From the NCBI GenBank assembly GCA_046295975.1, contig JBKBMG010000020.1, positions 23,314 through 87,313 of the forward strand: DNA of 64,000 nt, read 5' to 3'. Within the stretch, counting starts at the first letter, position 1; each line of letters opens with the position of its first letter. Shown here in pieces: positions 53,371-61,852 of the stretch. The position numbers and the translations under genes are program-made. The DNA is from UBA2357 sp046295975. GTDB taxonomy: Bacteria; Pseudomonadota; Gammaproteobacteria; Burkholderiales; Rhodocyclaceae. The notes under the pieces were generated by a model that saw only the letters and a list, made by a program, of their open reading frames with translations, was not told the origin of the DNA and made no database searches.

Positions 53371-54898
53371 GATAGTAGCCCTCAGCCATGGAACCGTTGG
53401 AGACGCGGGAGAATTCGGCACGCACCCGTTCGAGCGACGGCTCGGCGAGGTTTTCGAAGTCGGTGCCGGCAATCGCGGGGGCCAGCTTGGCGATGACGTC
53501 GGCGTCGGTGGCGAAGCAGGCCACGCGCTCGGCCACGCCTTTGTCGTTGGCCACGATCTGGAAGCGCATCGCCCCGGGCACCCGCAGCGGGCTGCCGGCC
53601 GCCACGAAGGAGTCGGCCTGGAAGCGGTTGGGGTAGAAGCGCTGCACCTGCGCGTGCTCGTCCTGCAGATAGCAGTACACATGGGCGTCGCGGTTGGTGA
53701 GGATCTCCAGGTTGATGGCCTCGCCGGCGCGGAAGACGCCCTGCTTGCCGGGCACGTTCACCGAGATCTGCAGCGGCGTGGGCAGCGCCTGGGCCGCGAC
53801 CGGTCGCACCGTGGCTTGTTGCTGCATGCGCTGCACCACCTGCTCGCGCACCTCGCGGTGGTCGGCGTTGAGGTAGGCGCTGAAGAAGGCCAGGTCGATG
53901 CTGGGTTCGCGCGACAGGCCGAGCGCTTCGCGGTAGTCGAGCACCGCCTGTACGAAGTCGTCGTTCACCTGGCCGTCGATCGGGCCGTTGTAGAACTCGC
54001 GCAGCCGCAACTGCTTCTGCATGTAGGGCACGAGTTCGCCGTGGGTGGCCATGGAGTAGTGCCAGTCGTAGATCTCGTTCTTGATCGCCTGATTGGTCGG
54101 GTCGGCGCCCAGGCAACGCCAGTAGGGGACCTTCTTGAGCTTGCCGAACAACTCCACCGCGGCCAGTTCCACGAGGGTGCGCAAGGCCTGGGCCTGGCCT
54201 TCGTTGCGCGTCATGGTGAGGCTGAAATTCACCCCCAGCTTGGACAGCGAGGCCTCCGCATCGACGCCCTGACCTTCCTTGAAGATCACCACCTGGTTGC
54301 GCGCGGTCACGCCGGGAATCACCGAGTAGTCGCGGGTGGAGATCACCGTGAGATCCAGGCCGAGAATGGAGGTGCCGCCCGTGGAGGCGGCGCCTATGCC
54401 GAAGCGGCCGATGGTCAGCGCGCCGTCGACCTGCTTCTTGGCGACGTTGTCGTCGAACTGCGAGATCGAGCCGCGGATGTCGTACTCCGGCACCACGGAG
54501 TAGGCGTCCTTGATCTCGGCGTTGTAGAGGAAGTTGGCGAGGTTGCCCGAGTCGGCGCCGAAGGTCACCAGTCGCACCGCGCGGCTGCGCCGGCTCATGT
54601 CGGACACCGCCGAGATCAGCATGTCCTTGGTGCCGGCGTTGACCTTCTCGGTCTTGTCCACCAGGTCTTCGACCAGTACCGACAAGTCGCGCACGCCATA
54701 GATGATCATCTGGTCGTCCATGCAGCGCAACGCGTGGGAAAAGCTGGTGATGGACACGAAGGGCGCGTGCTGCGGCCCCTTGGCGAGGGTTTCGGTGGCC
54801 TCGACCACCGGGCCCTTGGTGTCCACCGTCGCGCAGCCGCCGAGCAGCGACACGGCACAGGTCAGCACGGACAGGCGCTTGAGTGACGTGAATGACAT
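53354..54898 (-). CDS. CsgG-like lipoprotein with peptidoglycan-binding and DUF4384 domains
   Basis: The 514-residue protein has a lipoprotein signal ending in L-L-G-G-C (Cys22). The first half resembles the CsgG/HfaB family (residues about 40-260; D-L-T-V-I-S-T-R-D-Y-S-V-I-P-G-V), which in curli forms the outer-membrane secretion pore. A short helical stretch with F-Y-N-G-P-I-D-G-Q-V-N (about 300-345) looks like a peptidoglycan-binding domain, and the C-terminal part (about 375-480; D-A-H-V-Y-C-Y-L-Q-D and F-Y-P-N-R-F) is DUF4384. It belongs to the ECF-controlled cluster with small repeat proteins that could be its cargo; that link is inference. Confidence 0.7.
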   Translation of the reverse strand: MSFTSLKRLSVLTCAVSLLGGCATVDTKGPVVEATETLAKGPQHAPFVSITSFSHALRCMDDQMIIYGVRDLSVLVEDLVDKTEKVNAGTKDMLISAVSDMSRRSRAVRLVTFGADSGNLANFLYNAEIKDAYSVVPEYDIRGSISQFDDNVAKKQVDGALTIGRFGIGAASTGGTSILGLDLTVISTRDYSVIPGVTARNQVVIFKEGQGVDAEASLSKLGVNFSLTMTRNEGQAQALRTLVELAAVELFGKLKKVPYWRCLGADPTNQAIKNEIYDWHYSMATHGELVPYMQKQLRLREFYNGPIDGQVNDDFVQAVLDYREALGLSREPSIDLAFFSAYLNADHREVREQVVQRMQQQATVRPVAAQALPTPLQISVNVPGKQGVFRAGEAINLEILTNRDAHVYCYLQDEHAQVQRFYPNRFQADSFVAAGSPLRVPGAMRFQIVANDKGVAERVACFATDADVIAKLAPAIAGTDFENLAEPSLERVRAEFSRVSNGSMAEGYYHVEIR

Positions 54899-54914
54899 GG
54901 CTGGGGCCTCCGCT

Positions 54915-55238
54915 TCAGTTGCACTTGTTGTTGGCGTTGATCACGTCGCCGGTGACGATCACCGTGACTTCGCGCGGCATGCTGCCGACGCCGCGGCCGC
55001 TGGTGACGTTGCCCACGTTCACTCCGCCGCAGCCGCCGACCACACCCGAGCGCCGATCCATGAAGGACGAACCGCCGCCCGAACCCTGGTCGAAGCGCTT
55101 GGACTTGTAGCGCGCCATCTTGGCGCGGATGTGCTCAGGCATATCAACGGTTTCGGCGTCGGCGGCCTGGGCGGGGAGCGGGGCGAACAGCGACGCCTGG
55201 AAGGCGATGGCGAGGGCAGCGAGGGCGAGCCGGTACAT
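54915..55238 (-). CDS. Small secreted glycine-rich protein of the CsgG operon
   Basis: The 107-residue protein has a signal peptide (1-26, ending P-A-Q-A) and a mature part with G-S-G-G-G-S-S-F, G-G-C-G-G-V-N-V-G-N-V and a C-terminal V-I-V-T-G-D-V-I-N-A-N-N-K-C-N. The two cysteines may form a disulfide. The V-N-V-G-N-V word recalls the repeat proteins further upstream. It lies between the OmpA-like and CsgG-like genes. Its ribosome site AGGAGAACGCC is preceded by GACTAATATC, which also precedes the DUF2807 gene. Confidence 0.65.
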   Translation of the reverse strand: MYRLALAALAIAFQASLFAPLPAQAADAETVDMPEHIRAKMARYKSKRFDQGSGGGSSFMDRRSGVVGGCGGVNVGNVTSGRGVGSMPREVTVIVTGDVINANNKCN

Positions 55239-55303
55239 GGCGTTCTCCTGGATTTGATATTAGTCGAGTGTGGCGGGGCGGCCAGTCGAATTGCGGTCCG
55301 CTT

Positions 55304-55921
55304 TCAGCCGATGTCGGCACGGAACTCGACGCGGCGGTTTTCCGGTGCGAACGGGGTGCGCGGATCGATGGGGGCGTACAGGCCGCGGCCAAGGGTGCGC
55401 AGGCGCTCGGGGGCGATGCCGTGGCGGCCTACCAGATAGGCGCGCACCGCGGCGGCACGCATCTCCGACAGGCGCAGGTTGTAGTCGGCCGAGCCCACTG
55501 CGTCGGTATGGCCTTCCACGATGATGCGCACCTCCGGGTCGGCACGGCGAATGCCCTCGGCGAGTGCATCGAGCTGGGCCATGGTCTGCGGCAACAAGTC
55601 GGCCGAGCCGAAGGCGAACTGCACCGGCAGGCCGAGCGCGGTCGGGCCGTCGTGCGCCGCTGCCGCCATGTGCTGCGGACGGGCGGTGGCTTGCTGGGCA
55701 GCGAGCGTGGCCGGTTGCTGGGTGGTCGGGCTTTCGTCGAGCAGGCGGATGGAGCGCATTTTCACCGGGCGCACCACCTTGGCCGGACCGGACAGGATGC
55801 GCGCCACCACTTCCGGGTCGGGCGTCTGGTCGGCGGTGTAATAGAGCACGTCGCCGGCGGAGGACACGCGGGCAACCAGGGTGGCCATCAGGCAAGCGAG
55901 GAAGAGGGCTTTCTTGAACAT
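55304..55921 (-). CDS. OmpA-family peptidoglycan-binding protein
   Basis: The 205-residue protein has a signal peptide (1-22) and a C-terminal OmpA/MotB domain (residues about 95-205; F-G-S-A-D-L-L-P-Q, V-E-G-H-T-D-A-V-G-S-A-D-Y-N, L-S-E-M-R-A-A-A-V, E-N-R-R-V-E-F) that binds the diaminopimelate of peptidoglycan. No beta-barrel is present, so it is periplasmic. AGGAG lies seven bases before the ATG. It has its own ECF-type promoter at 55987-56015 and probably starts the transcript reaching 52897. Confidence 0.85.
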   Translation of the reverse strand: MFKKALFLACLMATLVARVSSAGDVLYYTADQTPDPEVVARILSGPAKVVRPVKMRSIRLLDESPTTQQPATLAAQQATARPQHMAAAAHDGPTALGLPVQFAFGSADLLPQTMAQLDALAEGIRRADPEVRIIVEGHTDAVGSADYNLRLSEMRAAAVRAYLVGRHGIAPERLRTLGRGLYAPIDPRTPFAPENRRVEFRADIG

Positions 55922-55986
55922 GTCGATTCTCCTGGGGCGGTGCTGCGGTACTCGTGTGGGGTGGCGGATCGGTGCCGCTTGTCCCA

Positions 55987-56015
55987 TGAGTCGCGGGCCC
56001 GGAAAAACCGGTTCA
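55987..56015 (-). promoter_or_regulatory. ECF-type promoter of the OmpA-like gene
   Basis: On the minus strand TGAACC (56010-56015), a 15 bp spacer and GCGACTCA (55987-55994) match the promoter of the ECF sigma gene itself. The start codon is about 66 bp downstream. Confidence 0.7.
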
Positions 56016-56102
56016 AGTTATTTTCGGGGGAGGAGGAGGTGATCGCCCGATCGGGGCGGGCGCAGCGGAGGGCGGTGAGGGCGGTGTGCGGTGTGCTGGC
56101 CT

Positions 56103-56957
56103 TCAGCACAGGCCGCCGTCGGAGGGGATGAAACAGAAGTCGCCCATCAGGCTGCTGCTCTCCCAGGGAATCTGCAGGCGCTGGGTTTCCTGCGCGACGG
56201 CGACGCGCACGCGCTTGAAGAGCTGCTCCACCGGCAGACCGGGGGTGGCGATGTGGGCGATGAGGTGTTTGGTGTACAGGCTGTTGCGCTGGTTCTGCCC
56301 GTCCATCGCGACCGCCCCAGGGGCGGTGGAGAAGGCCACCAGCGTGCCCTTGGGGGCATCCATGGCGGCGAGGCCGGACTGGGTCTGGCCACGGAAGCGG
56401 ATCACCCGGCCGTCGGCGGTCTTGATCGCGGCGTCGCGGAAGGGGTTGTTGCGGCAGGCGTCGAGGATGAGGATGTTGAGTCCGTCCTCCAGCCGCCCGA
56501 GCTGCTCGGTAAGCAGCGTCATGTCCGCCCCCTTGCGGGCGATTTCGTCGTCGCCGGCGATCTCGGTGCCCACCGGAATCAGGTAGTTGCGCCCCTCCAC
56601 CTGCACACCGTGGCCGGCGTAGTAGAACAGCCGCACGTCGTGGCGGCGGGCCTCGAGGCTGAAGCGGCGCAGCGCGTCAAGCAGGGTGGGGAGGTCGGCA
56701 TTCTCCACCGCGATCACGGTGAAGCCGAGCCGTTCCAGCGTCTGCCGCATCGCCCGCGCGTCGTTCACCGGGTTGCGCAGCGGCGCGTAGCTGTAGTCGG
56801 CGTTACCGACCACCAGGGCCAGGCGGCGGGTCTCGCCGCCCAGGGTGTTGGGCTGGGCGGCGGCCGCCATGCCCGCTGCAAGCGCGAGCGCGACGACAAG
56901 CCACAGCGTGGCCAGCAGGCGGTACGGCAGCAGCGAACAGGCGTCCTTGTGCAACAT
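56103..56957 (-). CDS. Secreted caspase-like (peptidase C14) protein
   Basis: The 284-residue protein has a membrane/signal segment (residues about 12-33) and a caspase fold: R-L-A-L-V-V-G-N-A-D-Y, the catalytic His in F-Y-Y-A-G-H-G-V-Q and the catalytic Cys in I-L-D-A-C-R-N-N-P-F. Both dyad residues are present, so it should be an active cysteine peptidase, probably cutting after basic residues like other bacterial metacaspases. It is the third gene of the sigma-anti-sigma unit, 53 bp after the anti-sigma gene. Confidence 0.85.
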   Translation of the reverse strand: MLHKDACSLLPYRLLATLWLVVALALAAGMAAAAQPNTLGGETRRLALVVGNADYSYAPLRNPVNDARAMRQTLERLGFTVIAVENADLPTLLDALRRFSLEARRHDVRLFYYAGHGVQVEGRNYLIPVGTEIAGDDEIARKGADMTLLTEQLGRLEDGLNILILDACRNNPFRDAAIKTADGRVIRFRGQTQSGLAAMDAPKGTLVAFSTAPGAVAMDGQNQRNSLYTKHLIAHIATPGLPVEQLFKRVRVAVAQETQRLQIPWESSSLMGDFCFIPSDGGLC

Positions 56958-57010
56958 GGCGGTCTCCGGCGGGCGGTCTGGTGTGGGTGCTCCGGGGCTT
57001 CGGGCCGGTG

Positions 57011-57712
57011 TCAGCGCGGCGGTGCGTTGTCCGGCACGAGCTCGACGGCATCGACGATGGACGAGGCCTCCAGCACCCGCAAGGTGTCGGCGATGCGATC
57101 GGCCGGTACATACACCATGTACTGGCCGAGCTGACCGGGGCCGCCGGCCAGCATGCCGCCGACTTCCACCAGCAGGGCACGGATCTCGCGTTCGCGCGCG
57201 TCGGCGTTGAACGCCACCTCGAGCAGCGGGCCGGTCACCACCACGCCGTCGCCGGCGGAGCGAAAGCCGCTGTAGGCCGGGTCGCCGACGCCGGTGTCGG
57301 GCTGGTTGCTCACCAGCACGCCGATGATGCCGGCCTGTACCGCGATCACCGCGGCCGCAGTGGCAAAGGCGGGGGTCAGGCGGAAGCCTTCCAGAAAGGC
57401 CGTGAGCCGTGCCATCAGCCCGGGCGTGGCGGCGGCGGCCTGACTGCGGGCCGGCGGGGCTGGAGATGGCGCGCTGGCACGTTCGGCGTGGATGCGCGAC
57501 ATCAGCGTGTCCAGCCCCAGCTCCGGCGCAACCTGGGGCACGCTGGACTGGACCCGGGCCTGGATGGTCTCGGTGAACTCGAGCTCGGAGCGCAGCTCCG
57601 GATGCGTGGCGAGCTGGGTTTCGAACCACTGGCGCGATTCGCGCTCCAGGGTGCCGTTTACGTACCAGGGCAGCATCTCTTCGAAGCGCCTGCGGATGCC
57701 TTGATCAATCAT
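57011..57712 (-). CDS. Membrane anti-sigma factor without zinc motif
   Basis: The 233-residue protein has an N-terminal helical domain with L-P-W-Y-V-N-G-T-L-E-R-E, typical of anti-sigma factors, but lacks the H-x3-C-x2-C zinc signature. One membrane helix lies at about 115-135 and a periplasmic domain follows (V-Y-V-P-A-D-R-I-A-D). Its start overlaps the sigma stop by ATGA at 57709-57712, the classic layout for a sigma factor and its inhibitor. Release could involve proteolysis, and the next gene is a caspase-like peptidase. Confidence 0.75.
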   Translation of the reverse strand: MIDQGIRRRFEEMLPWYVNGTLERESRQWFETQLATHPELRSELEFTETIQARVQSSVPQVAPELGLDTLMSRIHAERASAPSPAPPARSQAAAATPGLMARLTAFLEGFRLTPAFATAAAVIAVQAGIIGVLVSNQPDTGVGDPAYSGFRSAGDGVVVTGPLLEVAFNADAREREIRALLVEVGGMLAGGPGQLGQYMVYVPADRIADTLRVLEASSIVDAVELVPDNAPPR

Positions 57713-58290
57713 TTTTCAAACTCTCCAAAGCGGTCGATGCCTTCGCGTTCCAGAAGCAGGCGCAGACAGTTCTTGATCTTCTGCCGGGCATGGAACAGCC
57801 GTGTCTTGATGGTGTTCTCGGGGGCGGACTGGACCTCGGCCACCTCCTTGAGCGACATGCCCTCGAAGAAGACCAGGTGCAGGCATTCGCGGTGTTCGTC
57901 GCTGAGCTTGCCCATGCAATGCTGAACGCCCTCTCGTCTTTGTTTCTGCGCCAGCACATCGAATGCGCCGGCGTCGTCGGAAGGCATTTCCTCATCAAGC
58001 TCGTCATGGTCCGTTTCCCTCGAGCGCTGCGCCGTCAGGATCTTGTAGCGGGCCACGCCCAGCAACCAGGTGCTGAACTTGGACTCGCCACGAAACCGGT
58101 CGGGCCGCTTCCAGACTTCATGCATCGTGTCGACCACGATTTCCTCGGCGAGCCCGGGGTCCCCCAGTCTGTGCAGGGCGAATGCGTAGATCCGGCGGCT
58201 GTACGTGGTGTACAACTCGCGGATGGCTGCCTCGCTTCCCTGGCCCACCGCCTTCAACAGCTCAAAGACTTTTACGTTGTCGAAATCCAT
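57709..58290 (-). CDS. ECF-family RNA polymerase sigma factor
   Basis: The 193-residue protein has sigma region 2 (residues about 20-85; Y-T-T-Y-S-R-R-I-Y-A-F-A, W-K-R-P-D-R-F-R-G-E-S-K-F-S-T-W-L-L-G-V-A-R-Y) and region 4 (about 130-185; C-L-H-L-V-F-F-E-G-M-S-L-K-E-V-A-E, P-E-N-T-I-K-T-R-L-F-H-A-R). Its own promoter carries the motif shared by three other genes, so it is probably autoregulated. The start at 58290 lies only about 15 bp after the -10 element, so the mRNA leader is very short. Confidence 0.9.
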   Translation of the reverse strand: MDFDNVKVFELLKAVGQGSEAAIRELYTTYSRRIYAFALHRLGDPGLAEEIVVDTMHEVWKRPDRFRGESKFSTWLLGVARYKILTAQRSRETDHDELDEEMPSDDAGAFDVLAQKQRREGVQHCMGKLSDEHRECLHLVFFEGMSLKEVAEVQSAPENTIKTRLFHARQKIKNCLRLLLEREGIDRFGEFEK

Positions 58291-58305
58291 GAGTGTCTCG
58301 TTCCA

Positions 58306-58334
58306 TGAGTCGCAGCTAGTCGGAGAGGGGTTCA
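58306..58334 (-). promoter_or_regulatory. ECF-type promoter of the sigma factor gene
   Basis: On the minus strand TGAACC (58329-58334), a 15 bp spacer and GCGACTCA (58306-58313) repeat the pattern at 55987-56015, including the following TGG. This suggests positive autoregulation. Confidence 0.7.
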
Positions 58335-58485
58335 AATTATCTGCGGGCAGGTCGCGGTGCCGCACGTGCCCGTGCTGCCCATGCAATAAAGATAATGCGC
58401 AAAACCGCACTCCGCCACCCCGGGATGAGGCGTGGCGGCCGTTACGTGGGTGCGGTCATGGATGGGCGTCGGCGTTCGAGCGGAG

Positions 58486-60882
58486 TCAGCGTCCGGCCAG
58501 CAGTTGCACCGGCACGAACACGAAGTCGCCCGACTCGTGGCCGGCGAAGCGCAGTGGCGCGTATTCCGGCCGCTGGTCGATCTCGAAGCGGCTGGCGCGG
58601 TCGAGCACGCGGGCAGCCACTTCGCGGTACACCCGCTGGGCCTCGATCGCGTCTTCGTTGTCGCGCAAGACCTCGATCAGGCTTTGCGCGAACACCGAGT
58701 GCTGGCCACCGCCGCCGTCCATGACGGGTTGCACACCGCCGGAGGTCAGCACCGTGCGCACCCGCGATTGCACGATGGCCTGCAGCCACTTGGTGCGCGC
58801 ATCGTCCGACACGCCGGGGTCGAGATTGGCCAGCGAGGAGCGGGTGAGCGTGCCGGAATAGCAGGAGTCGGCGATCACCAGGGCGTGCTTGACCGACATC
58901 GCGTTGAGCAGGTCGGTGATGGTGACGTTGGAGATCCAGTTCGCGTCGCTGTCCGCTTCGGCGTCGATGGGCAGCCAGTGGCCACGCAGGTTGGCGCGGT
59001 CGATCTCGCCGTGGCCGGCGTAATAGATGAGCAGGTTGTCGTGCTCGTCGAGATTTTTGCGGTACTCGTTGAGCGCCGAAAGAATCTCGTAGCGGCTGGC
59101 GTTGGTGAGCAGCTTGACCTGATAGCCGTACTTGCGCCCCAGCAGGTCGGCCATCGTCTTCGCGTCGTGGATGGCGGTGTCGAGCTTGGGCAACTGCTTG
59201 TAGTCCTGATTGCCGATCACCAGTGCGTGGTAGCGGCCGAACTTGATGCCCGAGATGTAGGGCGGCACCCGCGATGTGGGCGTCGGCCCGGCGGCCACGC
59301 TGGTTTCGGGCACCAGCATGAATTCCAGCGCGGTGCGCTTGCCCTGGCGGTCCACCGCCACCAGTTGTACCGGCGTCTGCGCGCCTTGCAGCGACACGGA
59401 GGCCTTGAACATGCCCAGCGCGTCAGTGCTGTGGCTGACGTCGTTGACGGTGAAGGACAGCAGCCCGGCCGGCGCGGTGACCTTGCCGACGAGTTCGCGC
59501 AGGGTGGGGTTGCCACGGATCTTCACCGTGGCCGGGCTGCGGGTGACGACCACCGGCGGGTCGATGAGCTGGATGCTGGGCGGGGCGACCGCCACCACCG
59601 GCTCGGCCGCGGCGGCGGTGGGCGCGACCTCGCTGCGCTGGCGGGCCTCCAGGCCGGCCAGCCGCTGCTGGTAGTCGCGGGCCTCGCGCTCGACCCGGGC
59701 GATTTCCTCGCGCTGGCGTTCGAGCTCGCGCTCGGACAGGCGCAGTTGCGCCTCCAGGTTGCGCACCGCGTCGCTGTGTGCGGCGCCCGTGGCCTTGCGT
59801 GCCTGCTCCAGTTGCTCGCGCAGCGCGGCGAGGCGGGTCTGGTCTTCGGCGGCGCGGGCTTCGCGGGCCATCAGTTCGGCGCGGCTGTCGGCCAGTTGGG
59901 TGCGCGCCTGGTCGAGTTGCTCGCGCAAAGAGGCGGTTTCCGACTCGAGCGCGGCGAGCTGGCGGCGGTAGTGCTCGGCGGAGGCGGCGAGTTCGGCCAC
60001 CTCGCGCCCACGTGCTTCGAGTTCGGCTTCTCGCTGCTGCAGTTGCGCGTTCAGAAGGCTCGCGGCAGCCTGGTCGCCGGCCTGCTGCGCTTGGGTAATC
60101 TGCGCTTCGAGGCGGCGCAGCTCGCTTTGGGCACCGCTGCGCTGGGCCTCGAGGGTGCGCCGGGCTTCGTCGAGCTGACGGCGGGTGTCGTCCAGCTCGC
60201 GGCGCAACTGACGGACTTCCTCGTCACGCAGTGCCGCGTCCAGCCCCTCCAGTGCCACCGCATCGCCCAATCCAGTGGCCTTGCGGTACAGCGCCAGCGC
60301 CGCGGCGGGATCGCGCGCCACGCCCAGGCCTTTCTCGTGGAGGAAGCCGAGGTTGATCATGGCGCGGGGGTGGCCCTGGTCGGCCGCCTTGCGGTACCAG
60401 CCGGCTGCGTCGGTGTAGCGCGGCGCTTCGCCGCCCAGCCCGCGTTCGTAGAGCTCGCCGACGTAGGTCTGGGCCTCACGGTCGCCGGCGTTTGCCTGCG
60501 GCAGCCACACCGACAGCGCGGTGGCGAGGTCGGCGCGGTCGTACATCACGTACTCGCCGCCGCGCAGCCCGCATTCCTCGGCGCTCAGCTTGGCGGCGCG
60601 GCGTGCGCTGAGGTAGGTCATCTGGGTACCAAGGCGGCGCACCTGGCCCGGCAGCATGCAATCGACCACCATCATCTTGTCCACGTTCTGCTGCGCCAGT
60701 GCCAGCAACTCCGGCGCTGGGCGGGCACTCTGGGCGCTCGCCGGCCGCGGAGCCAGGGCCTGGGCGCCCAGCACCAGCGCCCAGGCCAGCACCACGGCGG
60801 CCGTGCGCGCAGTGGACGTGGTGGGCGTGGCTGTGAAAGTGGGCCGGGCACGACAAGCTGCGAAGGCTGGGGTTGTGCTCAT
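58486..60882 (-). CDS. Caspase-like peptidase with Sel1 repeats and coiled coil
   Basis: The 798-residue exported protein has a signal segment (about 28-50), Sel1 repeats near residues 115-200 (A-Q-T-Y-V-G-E-L-Y-E-R-G-L-G; A-M-I-N-L-G-F-L-H-E-K-G-L-G), a long coiled coil (about 210-450, rich in Glu, Arg, Gln), an Ig-like linker (V-K-I-R-G-N-P-T) and a C-terminal caspase domain (about 545-790) with the dyad in I-Y-Y-A-G-H-G-E-I-D and I-A-D-S-C-Y-S-G. The peptidase is likely active. The ATG at 60882 follows AGGTGACATC; the longer frame is not coding. It sits just ahead of the sigma gene. Confidence 0.85.
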   Translation of the reverse strand: MSTTPAFAACRARPTFTATPTTSTARTAAVVLAWALVLGAQALAPRPASAQSARPAPELLALAQQNVDKMMVVDCMLPGQVRRLGTQMTYLSARRAAKLSAEECGLRGGEYVMYDRADLATALSVWLPQANAGDREAQTYVGELYERGLGGEAPRYTDAAGWYRKAADQGHPRAMINLGFLHEKGLGVARDPAAALALYRKATGLGDAVALEGLDAALRDEEVRQLRRELDDTRRQLDEARRTLEAQRSGAQSELRRLEAQITQAQQAGDQAAASLLNAQLQQREAELEARGREVAELAASAEHYRRQLAALESETASLREQLDQARTQLADSRAELMAREARAAEDQTRLAALREQLEQARKATGAAHSDAVRNLEAQLRLSERELERQREEIARVEREARDYQQRLAGLEARQRSEVAPTAAAAEPVVAVAPPSIQLIDPPVVVTRSPATVKIRGNPTLRELVGKVTAPAGLLSFTVNDVSHSTDALGMFKASVSLQGAQTPVQLVAVDRQGKRTALEFMLVPETSVAAGPTPTSRVPPYISGIKFGRYHALVIGNQDYKQLPKLDTAIHDAKTMADLLGRKYGYQVKLLTNASRYEILSALNEYRKNLDEHDNLLIYYAGHGEIDRANLRGHWLPIDAEADSDANWISNVTITDLLNAMSVKHALVIADSCYSGTLTRSSLANLDPGVSDDARTKWLQAIVQSRVRTVLTSGGVQPVMDGGGGQHSVFAQSLIEVLRDNEDAIEAQRVYREVAARVLDRASRFEIDQRPEYAPLRFAGHESGDFVFVPVQLLAGR

Positions 60883-61175
60883 GATGTCACCTGTGTCCCG
60901 ATCGCGGCGTGGACCGAGTCGAATCGGGCGCGCACGACGCGCGGACCGCAACGCCGGCCGATGCGATCCGCATGGTTCGTTGGAGGGGGTGCCGGGCTGG
61001 CCGGCAGCCCCTGTTGGGGGAGCATGGTCTGCGCTGCGGTTGCGGGTGTCCGGCAGCGCGGCACTGTCGGTATAGCACCGCTGGCGCAGTTTCGCGCCCG
61101 TTACTGCGCGGCAGGGCAACGGCGAGGGGGCTGGGGGCGGTCGGCCGGGCGGGTTTCACGGGTTTGTCCTTGTTT
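60883..61175. other. Intergenic region, no gene seen
   Basis: The 293 bp between the DUF1353 gene and the large caspase gene show no credible protein in either direction and no copy of the shared ECF motif. GTGAAACC on the minus strand near 61155 resembles a -35 but no matching -10 follows. The peptidase may be transcribed from a promoter here or by readthrough. Confidence 0.4.
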
Positions 61176-61790
61176 TCAACGCACGCCGCGCAGTGCCGAC
61201 AAGGCCTGGATTTCTTCCAGGCTGGGATTGGCGCTGAGTATCCAGGCCACTTCGGCCTCGCGCCGTTCCGGATCATCGGGGGGCGTCCAGCTCACCGTGC
61301 GCACCGTCTCACCGCTGCCGTCGCGCATCTTCACCTGCTCCCAGCGCGGGCCGAAGTTCCACACCGCGTAGAACATCACCTTGGCGGTGGCTTCGGCCAC
61401 GCCGGCCGCGCGCATCGCGTTGTAGAACATGCGGTGTACCTCTTCCCACGGTTCGCTGCGCTCCACGCAGTAGTAGTCGTGCACCACCGAGGCGCTGCGG
61501 TAGTGGCCGTCGAACGGGCCGCCGATCACCGGCCAGAACGGTCTTGGGATCGAGGCGCCGTCCACCACCGCACCGGCGCGCGCGATCCAGCGCTTGCCGT
61601 CCGGTTCGACAAAGGCGAAGTCCTCGAGCAGGCGCATCAGCCGCGGGCTGGGGCCCTCGGCCAGCCATTCGGTCTTGATCGCGCCCTCGAAGCGCCCGTA
61701 GGGTTCGGCGGCACATACCGCGCCACCGAGCACCAGCAGCAGTGCCAGCAGGTGAAGGTGGACTTGGTGTAGGTGAACTCGCTTGCTCAT
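61176..61790 (-). CDS. Exported DUF1353 protein
   Basis: The 204-residue protein has a signal peptide (about 1-27, ending V-C-A) and the DUF1353 core: P-D-G-K-R-W-I-A-R-A-G-A-V-V-D-G-A-S-I-P-R, then S-V-V-H-D-Y-Y-C and H-R-M-F-Y-N-A-M. The conserved histidines and aspartates suggest a metal-dependent hydrolase, possibly acting on peptidoglycan or a phage-like substrate, but no activity is established. It is in the same-strand ECF cluster. Confidence 0.75.
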   Translation of the reverse strand: MSKRVHLHQVHLHLLALLLVLGGAVCAAEPYGRFEGAIKTEWLAEGPSPRLMRLLEDFAFVEPDGKRWIARAGAVVDGASIPRPFWPVIGGPFDGHYRSASVVHDYYCVERSEPWEEVHRMFYNAMRAAGVAEATAKVMFYAVWNFGPRWEQVKMRDGSGETVRTVSWTPPDDPERREAEVAWILSANPSLEEIQALSALRGVR

Positions 61791-61852
61791 CGTCTTGTCC
61801 TCCGCGCCGCCTGCGCCCGGTTGTGTCCGGGGGCTATCGGGCGCCGTGTGCG

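Noticed and set aside
52819..54886. Plus-strand open frames opposite the CsgG-like operon
   Set aside because: Shadow frames rich in His, Gly and Arg; the minus-strand genes have signal peptides and domains.
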